NCBI GenBank assembly: GCA_037349105.1
Contig: JAYJMM010000100.1
Coordinates: forward strand, 992,001-1,056,000
Direction: 5' to 3'
DNA length: 64,000 bases
Origin: Limnomonas spitsbergensis
Taxonomy: Eukaryota; Chlorophyta; Chlorophyceae; Chlamydomonadales
Positions 47,001-59,000 of the stretch are shown in pieces. The number at the start of each line of letters is the position of its first letter. The stretch's first letter is position 1. A model generated the notes under the pieces. That model did not search any database, was not told the DNA's origin, and saw only the letters and a program-made list of their open reading frames with translations. Both the position numbers and the translations under genes were made by a program.

Positions 47001-50000
47001 ACCCTAAACCCTACACGAGTGTTTGTGGACAAGGGCTGTGTGCAGGCATGAATACGACACCTGCTGTTAAACTCTAAACCCTACACGAGTGTTTGTGGAC
47101 AAAGGCTGTGTGCAGGCATGAATACAACACCTGCTGTTAAACCCTTAACCCTACACGAGTGTTTGTGGACAAGGGCTGTGTGCAGGCATGAATACGACAC
47201 CTGCTGTTAAACTTTAAACCCTACACGAGTGTTTGTGGACAAGGGCTGTGTGCAGGCATGAATACAACACCTGCTGTTAAACCCTAAACCCTACACGAGT
47301 GTTTGTGGACAAGGGCTGTGTGCAGGCATGAATACGACACCTGCTGTTAAACCCTAAACCCTACACGAGTGTTTGTGGACAAGGGCTGTGTGCAGGCATG
47401 AATACGACACCTGCTGTTAAACCCTAAACCCTACACGAGTGTTTGTGGACAAGGGCTGTGTGCAGGCATGAATACAACACCTGCTGTTAAACCCTAAACC
47501 CTACACGAGTGTTTGTGGACAAGGGCTGTGTGCAGGCATGAATACGACACCTGCTGTTAAACCCTAAACCCTACACAAGTGTTTGTGGACAAGGGCTGTG
47601 TGCAGGCATGAATACAACACCTGATGTTAATCCCTAAACCCTATACAAGTGTTTGTGGACAAGGGCTGTGTGCAGGCATGAATACAACACCTGCTGTTAA
47701 ACCCTAAACCCTACACAAGTGTTTGTGGACAAGGGCTGTGTGCAGGCATGAATACGACACCTGCTGTTAAACCCTAAACCCTACACGAGTGTTTGTGGAC
47801 AAGGGCTGTGTGCAGGCATGAATACAACACCTGCTGTTAAACCCTAAACCCTACACGAGTGTGTGTGGACAAGGGCTGTGTGCAGGCATGAATACGACAC
47901 CTGCTGTTAAACCCTAAACCCTACACGAGTGTTTGTGGACAAGGGCTGTGTGCAGGCATGAATACGACACCTGCTGTTAAACCCTTAACCCTACGCGAGT
48001 GTTTGTGGACAAGGGCTGTGTGCAGGCATGAATACAACACCTGCTGTGAAACCCTAAACCCTACACGAGTGTTTGTGGACAAGGGCTGTGTGCAGGCATG
48101 AATACGACACCTGCTGTTAAACCCTAAACCCTACACGAGTGTTTGTGGACAAGGGCTGTGTGCAGGCATGAATACAACACCTGCTGTTAAACCCTAAACC
48201 CTACACAAGTGTTTGTGGACAAGGGCTGTGTGCAGGCATGAATACGACACCTGCTGTTAAACCCTAAACCCTACACGAGTGTTTGTGGACAAGGGCTGTG
48301 TGCAGGCATGAATACAACACCTGCTGTTAAACCCTAAACCCTACACGAGTGTGTGTGGACAAGGGCTGTGTGCAGGCATGAATACAACACCTGCTGTTAA
48401 ACCCTAAACCCTACACGAGTGTTTGTGGACAAGGGCTGTGTGCAGGCATGAATACGACACCTGTGGCTAAATATATAGCGTGTGTCGAATCGTCAAATCG
48501 AATGTGCAATCAAGGAAGGATTGTGTTTTCCAACCTTTTGACATAAACGCCTTTTGGTAGCCTGCGATGCCCCTGCACTTTTGAGAGGGCCCTCCGTGCC
48601 CTCGTCTTTTTGGGAGGCCTTCCGTGCCCCTGCCTTTAGGGGGGGGCCTGCCATGCCCCTGCCTTTGGGGGCGGTCTGTCAGGCCCCTGTCGTAGGTGGG
48701 GCCTACCATGCCCCTGCTCATTTTGGTGGCCTGCCATGCCTATGCCCTTGAAGGGTGGTCTGCCATGCCCATGCCCTTGAAGGGGGGCCTGCCATGCCCC
48801 TGCCCATTTTGGTGGCCTGCCATGCCCATGCCCTTGAAGGGTGGACTGCCATGCCCATGTCCTTGAAGGGGGGCCTGCCATGCCCATGTCCTTTAAGGGG
48901 GGCCTGCCATGCCCCTGCCTTCCAAGAGGGAAGTAGAATAAGTATCGAGTTGTCCCTCAACTCTGGTATATTTAGCAGAACCCACCTCGAAATATAGGAG
49001 CTGGGATTTTTTGTTAAGGGTTTTTGTAAATGACATTTTTGTTGACCCCCATACCTCTGGATTTCTGTTGACCTGCGACCCCCGCCCTCCCCTTCAGGTG
49101 TCCTGCGGCCCATACCACTCCAAAGCCTAAACCCTTCAGCCTAAACCCTAAACACTCTCCTCCAGGTGTCTTGCAGCCCATACCACACGAGAGCCTATAC
49201 CCTAAACCCTTAACCCTGTCCTCCAGTCGTCCTTGGCCCATACCACACCGGAGCCTAAACCCACAACCCTACACCTCCCGTTCAGGTGTCCTGTGGCCCA
49301 TACCACACCGGAACCTTAACCCTAAACCCTAAACCCTAAACCCTGCCCTCCAGTTGTCCTTTGACCTATACCAAACCGGAGCCTTAACCCTAAACCCTGA
49401 ACCATAAACCCTCCCATTCAGGTGTATTGCGGCCCATACCACACCGGATCCTTAACCCTCAACCCTAAACCCTAAACCCTGCCCTCCAGTTGTCCTACCA
49501 CCCATACCACACCGGAGCCTCAACCCTTAACCTCAAACCCTTATCCCTCAACCCTACCCTTTAGGTGTCGGCTCATACCACACCGGAGCCTTAACCCTAA
49601 ACCGTAAACCCTAAACCCTGCCCTCCAGTTGTCCTTTGACCTATACCAAACCGGAGCCTTAACCCTTAACCCTAAACCCTTATCCCTCAACCCTCCCCTT
49701 TAGGTGTCCTGCGGCCCATACCACACCGGAGCCTTAACCCTTAACCTACACCTCCCCTTCAGGTGTCTTGCGGCCCATACCACACTGGAGCCGTCTCGGA
49801 TCAGGGCGTCCTGTTCATGTGGGGCAACGGGCTGTTTGGGAAACTCGGGCACGGCGACATGAGCAGCGCACTGGAGCCTCGTAGGTGAGGCATGCCGGCC
49901 TGTGCGTCTGTGTGAGGCATGCCCACCTGAGTGTGTGTGTGAGGCATGCCTGCCTGAGTGTGTGTGTGAGGCATTCCCGCCTGAGTGTGTGTGTGAGACA

Positions 50001-53000
50001 TACCCGCCTGAGTGTGTGTGAGGCATGCTCTGTTCATGTGGGGCAAATGGCGGCTTGGCAGGTAGGGCACGGCGACATAAGGGGGTGCCTGCCCGCCGTG
50101 GGGCCTGGTGTGGCATGCTCTACTGGAGGGCAGGTGCGGGCATGTCAGTATATGCTCTTTATAGGTGCGCTTGCTTGCCCTTGGGCATGCCCAGCATGTA
50201 GGTTGGTTGGCATGATCTCAGGTTCAGCTGCCATGTGCCTGCAGGCACTTTGTTGACAGCACCGGAAGGCTTTTGTGTACAACCCTAAACCCTGCAGGCG
50301 TGCTGCTGGCAGCTCTGGACAGCTTCCATGCACAGGGACAGGGCGAAATCGTCCTTGCATGTTTGGAAATAAGGACGGGGGTGATGGTGCACACGTCGAT
50401 TCCAATTGATCGCCAGGGCTGCGTAACTAGCGCTCGGATGTGCAGGTTGCAGTTGGGATTGGGCCTTCATCTGTCAAATCACACCCTACGGCCCCTTGCT
50501 GTGGCACCATCAGTTTGCCCTGCCTCGTTTCCCTGTAGCCCATTGCCTGTCCCGGAGCGTTGATTTTGCTTTCTTGTCTGTACAGAATATCAGAAACATG
50601 TTTTGTTCTCCTTCTCGTATGCTGCGTAGGCACCTAGGTGCCTATTTTTCGTCCAGTGGTTAGTGGGTCCGATTTGTGGCCCTCACCCTCTCAATCTCCA
50701 TGCCCCTTAAACCCTTTACCCCCCTTACACCCTAACCTGCATGCCCCTTAAAGCCTGAACCCCCCTTAAACCCTAACCTGCATGCCCCTTAAACCCTTAA
50801 TACCCCTTGAGCCCTAACATGCATGCCCCTTAACCCCCCCCCCTTTAACCCTCACCTGAACGCCCCTACAGCTATTCACCTCTGACCCTGTCCCCCCAAA
50901 CCCTTGCTCCTCCCGCCAGGGTCGCCGCCTTTTAAGGCTATTCCGTGATATCAGTCTCATGCGGCTGGTGGCACACGGCGGCAATCGCATCCCCCTTAAA
51001 CCCTGACCTGCATGTCCCTTCAACCTTTAACCCTAGGGTCGCCGCCTTTGAAGGCTACTTTGTGATCTCAGTCTCATGCGGCTGGTGGCACACGGCGGCA
51101 ATCGCATACCCCGGAGCCGCTGCAGCGGAGGCCAGCGGGGGGGGCAGCGGGGCGGGGCGCGGGATCTCTGGGCTCAGTGACTCGGTCAGCACATCGGCGT
51201 CCTCAACAAATCTGGTAGGGGGTGCAAACCATGATATGGGGGGAAGGGGCCAAGGTCTGGTCCTGGAACGGTGTATAAGGTAGGGGAAACGGAAAGAAAA
51301 CGGAAAAGGAATGTGAATGGGACAGGGACAGGGGCGTGAAGGTTGACAGAGAAGGGTGGGAGGATTGAGGAAGGGGCCGGGGAACAGGGTCGGACGGTGT
51401 GCCTGCCTGAGGCAGTTTGTGAGTTGTTGTCAAGGCGTCCGCGCAGCCATTTGATGTGGCCGCTGCCGTGGCTGCACCCGGGGTCCGTCGAGGCTGAGGG
51501 ACCGAGGGCCTATGAGGGTTGATGGTTTAAGAGGCTGAGGGGGGCCGAGGACCAGGAGGGTCAATGGTTGAAACGCGCCTGGGGCGGCAGCTACTGGATT
51601 TATGTGGGTCTCTGTGTTGACTTTGTTGAAGGAGTGAAAGGGGTACGGCAGGTTGACAGTTTGGGATGGTTGAGGGCACCTTGAAAGGGTATTCAACCTG
51701 TCGCTCCCCAAAGCCAGTCAATAAATGATAATCAATCAAGGATAAGCCCTGGGGCGTGAATCAAGGAAGGCACTCGTTCGACCGTAGCACAAAGTGAGAC
51801 CATGCCAGCAGTATTTATTCTAGTGGTTACCGGACCACCTTTGCTGGGCCGCCGCGCGGCCACCCCTGGGACGATTACCACTTAACCTGGACCGGCCTCA
51901 GGCCGGTGGCCCGAGCAGCAGGGCTGGTCGCACCAGGGGCTTGTAGCCGGGGGCACAGTGTAGCCGAACTGTAGCTGATAGTGGTATACCGCTCACTAAA
52001 GAAAGACAAATGTCCAACCCAGTCACCAGTTCACCACCCAAGCCAAGCGTCCTGAATCTTCCAACTGTGGAAATTATTTTGTACCGTATGCTTGATTTCA
52101 TTATTGAAATTCATGACGGACATTTGGACGTCGAATGGAACCCTTAACCTCCACCGAGCGAGCCTATGTCCGCAGTCTGAGAATTTATTGAACTGACTCG
52201 GGACATGAAACCGAAAGCCCCACCCTGCACCTCGCTGCCAGCAATCTTAACCCTTAACCCTTAACCGTAAACCCTCTACCTAACCCCTATAATGACTTTG
52301 GACATGAAATCGTCTGCCCCACCCCGCACCCCGCTGTCTGCAATCAGAGATCATTTTTCGGTTGATTTAGGACATCAATTGGGAAGCCTCACCGCGCACA
52401 CCTCTCTATCTACAGTCAGAGATTTGTTTCGATAATGTTGGACGTCAAAAGCCCCTCACAGGCCCTACGAAGCAGACCTGAGGCAAAAAAATGGCTGTTT
52501 GGTAATCGGTATGCCTGTTTGTGTGTGTGTGTGTGTGTGTGTTGTTCAGGATGCTTCCTGTAACGCACTGATGACGAGTTGGATATTTGAATACATATGT
52601 TCCAGAGCAAGTTGACCTCGTTACCAACTAGGAGAATCCCTGTGGCTGCAGGTGCCCACTGTGGTTCCGGAGCCTTCAACGCCGCCGCACAGCAGCGGGA
52701 TTGCTTCGACCTCGGGGAGCGGGGGCGGCAATGGCCGAGTCACCTACGAGTACGAGGCGCAGCCTGCGTCAGGTGCGCCGGGGATAACGTGGGGTGTGTC
52801 AGGTGGGCCGGGTAAGGTGTGAAATGTGTAAGGTGGGCCAGGTATAGCATGGGGTGTGTCAGATGGTGCGGGCCGGTTGGGCTGGGAATGGCGCAGCCCG
52901 CGTCAGGCAGGCTGGGCATGGCGTGGGACTTTGAGCTCTGGGTGCCTGCTGGGCTGAGGGGGTAGGGGTCGGAGCGCCTCTCTTCCTTGGACAGGGCTTT

Positions 53001-56000
53001 GACACCAGCACTGCCCCACGTTAGAACCTGCTGGGCTGAAGGGGCGGGGGCAGGGGGAGCATTGGAACCTGCTAGGCTGAGGGGGGGGGGGGGGGAGCGC
53101 CTCTCTTCCTTTGACACCTGCACTGCCCCACGCTGGCCTGGAAGAGGTGGGGTCAAGTCCTGTTATGTGCACCTCAATCTTCACAATAGTTTTGCCTTCC
53201 AGGAATGGCTCCTCACAAACCAATCCATTTTTGAATTCGAGTTTAATTGGGATTATATGGCCTGGTCCTGAACAGGAAGCTACTCCTGGGCATGGTACCG
53301 GCCTCAGGTCCCGCCTTGAGCAACTCCCCCTTGGCAACAACCACTGAGCCCTCGGGGACCAAACCAATCCCCATGAATGATGTTGGGATCGATTGGCCTG
53401 GTCCTGAACAGGAAGCTACTCCTGGGCATGGTACCGGCCTCAGGACCCGCCTTGAGCAACTCCCCCTTGGCAACAACCACTGGGCCCTCGAGGACCAAAC
53501 CAATCCCTATGAATGATGTTGGGATCGATTGGCCTGGTCCTGAACAGGAAGCTACTCCTGGGCATGGTACCGGCCTCAGGACCCGCCTTGAGCAACTCCC
53601 CCTTGGCAACAACCACTGGGCCCTCGAGGACCAAACCAATCCCTATGAATGATGTTGGGATCGATTGGCCTGGTCCTGAACAGGAAGCTACTCCTGGGCA
53701 TGGCACCGGCCTCAGGACCCGCCTTGAGCAATTCCCCCTTGGCAACAACCACTGGGCCCTCGGGGACCAAACCAATCCCTATGAATGATGTTGGGATCGA
53801 TTGGCCTGGTCCTGAACAGGAAGCTACTCCTGGGCATGGTACCGGCCTCAGGTCCCGCCTTGAGCAACTCCCCCTTGGCAACAACCACTGGGCCCTTGGG
53901 GACCAAACCAATCCCCATGAATGATGTTGGGATCGATTGGCCTGGTCCTGAACAGGAAGCTACTCCTGGGCATGGTACCGGCCTCAGGTCCCGCCTTGAG
54001 CAACTCCCCCTTGGCAACAACCACTGGGCCCTCGGGGACCAAACCAATCCCCATGAATGATGTTGGGATCGATTGGCCTGGTCCTGAACAGGAAGCTACT
54101 CCTGGGCATGGTACCGGCCTCAGGACCCGCCTTGAGCAACTCCCCCTAGGCAACAACCACTGGGCCCTCGGGGACCAAACCAATCCCTATGAATGATGTT
54201 GGGATCGATTGGCCTGGTCCTGAACAGGAAGCTACTCCTGGGCATGGTACCGGCCTCAGGTCCCGCCTTGAGCAACTCCCCCTTGGCAACAACCACTGGG
54301 CCCTCGGGGACCAAACCAATCCCCATGAATGATGTTGGGATCGATTGGCCTGGTCCTGAACAGGAAGCTACTCCTGGGCATGGTACCGGCCTCAGGTCCC
54401 GCCTTGAGCAACTCCCCCTTGGCAACAACCACTGGGCCCTCGGGGACCAAACCAATCCCCATGAATGATGTTGGGATCGATTGGCCTGGTCCTGAACAGG
54501 AAGCTACTCCTGGGCATGGCACCGGCCTCAGGACCCGCCTTGAGCAACTCCCCCTTGGCAACAACCACTGGGCCCTCGGGGACCAAACCAATCCCCATGA
54601 ATGATGTTGGGATCGATTGGCCTGGTCCTGAACAGGAAGCTACTCCTGGGCATGGTACCGGCCTCAGGTCCCGCCTTGAGCAACTCCCCCTTGGCAACAA
54701 CCACTGGGCCCTCGAGGACCAAACCTTGACTGGCCAACGGCCTGTGGACCAAGCAGCAGGCACCTTGCGGCCGTCCAGGTTTTTCTTTCCGTGTCTCATC
54801 TATATGTCAGATACACTCCAGCCTCTGACTGGAGGCCTCGTTTGTGGCCAGCCGTGCTCCTGTAGACACCACTCAAAGGCCGGTCCTAGTTGGGTCCCAG
54901 TCAAGCCTTTCGGGGCGCTGCGGAGCGGCCTGTCCAAAGCTGGGCCTGTAGCCGAAACAATGGACACTGCGGCGGCCGCCTGGCGGTGATGCGGTCAAAC
55001 CACAGCGGATAATGAATAACCTTCAATTACCAGCGCCGGTCGGCGTTGATCACCTGGTGTAAGTTGTGGTGGTTGTAGGGTTGTGGGTTTTGAGTGGTCG
55101 GCACTTTTTTTGTAGTAAAAGTAAAAGACGTCTAAATAAGTAAATAACTCATAAACCCTGACACCCTTATCAGTGCCGGTCAGCGGTGACCTCCTGTTGG
55201 GCGTTTCCTGCCTTGCGCCTTCTCAGACGGCGTGATGTTTACGTGGGGCGGCTGCTTTGACTGGTCGGAGCCCATCAACTGGGCACCCATCAACGCTTCG
55301 TCTTCGGCCAATGGCGTGGGCGGGGCCAAGGCCAGCAAGGGCGACCATCACCGCGGCTGCCTGGGCACTGGCGACAGGGAGGGGCGGCTGCTGCCCACAC
55401 GCGTGCGGGGAGAGCTTGAGAACCGGGAGGTGGTCCAGGTGTGTTGGGAGAGGGAAGGGGAGATGGGGCTGGGCGGGCGTGTGTGCTGCTGACCACACTG
55501 GTGCGGTGTGAACTGGAGAACCTGGAAGTGGTCTAGGTGTGGTGGGAGAGGGGGGGGAGAGGGGGCTGAGCGTGCGTGTGCTGCTTTTTACTTGAATGTG
55601 GGGAGAGGTTGAGGACAGTGAGGGGGTGTGGGGTTTGGGGAGGGAGGTGTGTACGTGTGTGTATGCTGCTGAACCATCACAATTGCTGATATCATCTCCT
55701 GGCCCCCAAATAGGCTGTGGATGGAACCTGACTGCAACCCTGACCCTTCAACCCTCATCTGCATACACGCCCCCCTAAACCCTGAAGCCCCTAAATTCTT
55801 TAGCCCCTGAAGTCCCCCGAAGCCCCTGAACCATCTCTGATGACATCATCTCCTGAGCCTTGCTCCTAGGTGGTCTGTGGATGGAACCTGACGGCCACAC
55901 TGAACTTTCAACCCTCTCCTGCTCAAACGCCCCCGGGAACCCTGAAGCCCTTGAACCCTGAAGCCTCAAACTTATACTGCCATACGCCCCCCTGACACTG

Positions 56001-59000
56001 AAGCCCCCCGAAGCTAATAACCATCTCTGATGACATCCTTTCCTGCACCATGCTCCCTCTGAGTGGCACGTGGATGGGACCCGATTGCGGCCCTGCACCC
56101 TGAGCCCCCCCCTGAACCCTGAGGCCCCCCCTGAACCCTGAGCCCCCCCTGAACCCTGAGGCCCTCCCTGAAACCTGAGCCCCCCCCTGAACCCTGACCC
56201 CCCCCCTGAACCCTGAGCCCCACCCTGAAACCTGAGCCCCCCTCTGCAACCTGGACCCCCCCCTGAACCCCGAGCCCCCCCCTGAACCCTTAGGTCCCCC
56301 TGAACCCTCAGCCTTCCCTGACCCCCCCCTGAACCCTGAGCCCCCCCTGAACCCCCCTGAACCCTCAGCCCCCCCTGAACCCGCCCTGAACCCTGAGCCC
56401 CCCCTGAGCCCCCCCTGAACCCCCCCTGAACCCTGAGCTCCTCTGCACCACGAGCCCCCCCGAACCCAGAGCTCCCCCTGCACCATGAGCCCCCCTGAGC
56501 CCCCCCTGAACCCTGAGCTCCCCCTGCACCATGAACCCCCCCTGAACCCCGAGCTCCCCCTGACCCTGACCCCCCCCTGAACCCTGAGCTCCCCCTGCAC
56601 CACGAGCCCCCCCTGAGCCCCCCCTTGAACCCTGAGCTCCCCCTGCACCATGACCCCCCCTGAACCCTGAGCTCCCCCTGCACCATGAGCCCCCCCTGAA
56701 CCCTGAGCTCCCCCTGCACCATGGGCCCCCCCTGAACCCTGAGCTCCCCCTGCACCATGGGCCCCCCCTGAACCCTGAGCTCCCCCTGCACCATGAGCCC
56801 CCCCTGAATCCCCCCTGAGGCCCCCACGAACCCTGAGCTCCCCCTGCACCATGGGCCCCCCCTGAACCCTGAGGTCATCCTGAACCCTGACTCCTTCCAA
56901 CGACAGACCCATCTCTGCTGACGTCACCTCAAGTGGATGGAACCTGACTGCCCCAACCCCGAAACTCTCTTCTTTTTACACGCCCCCCTGAACCCTTAAG
57001 CCCCGGCCTCACCTTGACCCTGAATCTCCCCTCAAAACTGAACAGCTCCCGACCCATTTCTCCTGATGTCATCCCCTTGCCCCCAGGTGGCTGGAACCTG
57101 AAGCCCTGAACCTCAGAACCCTCCTCTCCTTATACGCCCCCCTTAACCCTCAAGTGCCTGACCCCACCTTAACCCTGAATCTCCCTTCAACCTTAACCCT
57201 GAATCTCCCCTAAACCCTCTTCCACTGGAACGCCCCCCTAAACCCTTAACCCTGAAGTCTCCTGAAGCCCCTGACCCATCTCTGCTGACATGATCCCCCG
57301 GACCTTGTTTTTCAGGTGGCCTGTGGATGGAACCTGACCGCCGTCCTGAACCTCAAACCCTCCTCTGCTTATCTTAAGCCCCTGGCCCATATCTTAAGCC
57401 CCTGACCCATCTCTGAAGCCCCTGGCCCATCTCTGCTGATTGTGCCCCCCCCCCAGGTGGCCTGTGGATGGAACCTGACCGCCGCCCTGACGCGCAATGG
57501 CCGCGTCTACCAGATGGGCGGCACCGGCGCCTACAGCCCGGACGACAAGCTGGTCCCTTGGGAGGGCTGCCTGGTCCCGGTGCAGGTGGACGCAAACCTG
57601 TTCGGCCTCTTCATTGAGGAGGTAAGTTTTTTTTCCCTTTCAAATGAGACAATCGCAGGTATGTGATTGATGTTCTAAGGCGTGGACGTAAACCTGTTGG
57701 GCCTCTTCATTGGGGAGGTGAGTAATTTTGTCAATATTAGTTTTTGATTAAGACAATTTGCCAGTATGTGATTGATTCCTAGAGGCGTGGATGCGAGGGT
57801 GAGCGCTCCAAGCATGGCGATTTTTGTGTGGCCTGCGCCAATCCTGCAGCTGCAGTCCAGCTACTTGTCAGCTACGTTGTGGCATCTGCCAGGCCTCATG
57901 CGCGGCCAAGGGCCACCTTCTAAAGGTTGGTCAAGGTTTGGTTCCCATTGGGCCTTTGATGGCCACAGGGCGGCCCGATGAAGGGGGTGGATTTACAACC
58001 AGTGAAATAAACATTGCCTCCCAGGAAGTCCATCCAAAGCACCCGCTGAGGGCGACTGTTTGATGATGGCCTGTTGGAGTCAGATTTTGGTTCTCAGCCC
58101 TGGTCCCCCCGCCCTAAACCCTGCTCCCTTCAGCATGACGCTGCTGCATGACTGCTGCTGCTGCCCTCTGCATGACTGCTGCCTTTGTCGCAGCTGTCTT
58201 TCGTGTCAGTGCTTGTTGCTTAGATGCCGCATGCTAGAGCTGCTGCTTTTGCTGCCGATTCTAAAACTTGTACCGTTAATATTGATGCTATCACGAGTAC
58301 TGTCGGTGCTGAAACTTGTACTGCTGAGGCTGAAAGCTGTACTGTTGAATCGTGAGTGTCCTGCCTTTGCTGCTGCCTCCTCGTCTGACAGATTGCATGC
58401 GGGATGCATCACGTTGCGGGCGTGGCCAGCAGAGTGTCGCCGAACGGCAAGATGCCCGAGGAGGGTCGGCGCACTCGGCTCATGGTCTGGGGCAAGGGCA
58501 GCCTGGGGCAGCTGGGCAACGGGGACCAGAAGGACCACGGCTCGCCTCAGGTATGCAGCGGATGGGCCTAGTGGATGCTGGATGGGCTGAGTGGATGCTG
58601 GATGGGCTTAGTGGATGCTGGGTGGGCTGAATGGATGCTGGGGTGAGTAGGGGGCAGGTGCTTGTTGTTGTGGAGCCGCCAAGGATGCATGTGTCTGGCC
58701 TGTGGGCGTGTTGAGAAGCTTTGAGGGCATGCTGCTGGAAGTACTTTGGGGTAGCGGGGCGTGTGTTTTCGTGGGGGGGGGGCCCAAGGAGGTGCTTTTG
58801 TTTGGCCTGGGCGTCGACATATAGCTGGTGGGGACCCTGCAATGAGGATTTAGTGATGCTTCGTGAGACTGACTTAGTGATACTAAGGGATCCTGATTTA
58901 GTGATGCTTAGTGACACTGATTTTTGGGGGGGATTCCAATGCCTCCTCCTTGGCTGGCGCCCCTCCGGACCCTGACAAACTATTAAGCTTTATGGGCACT

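Noticed and set aside
53247..54604. Repeated 91- and 111-codon frames on both strands
   Set aside because: They are identical copies generated by each unit of the 136-bp satellite.
55775..56927. Minus-strand open frames of 334-367 codons, Gly/Gln/Arg-rich
   Set aside because: They lie over the CCCCCCTGAACCCTGAG array in intron 14, opposite to a well supported gene; low complexity only.
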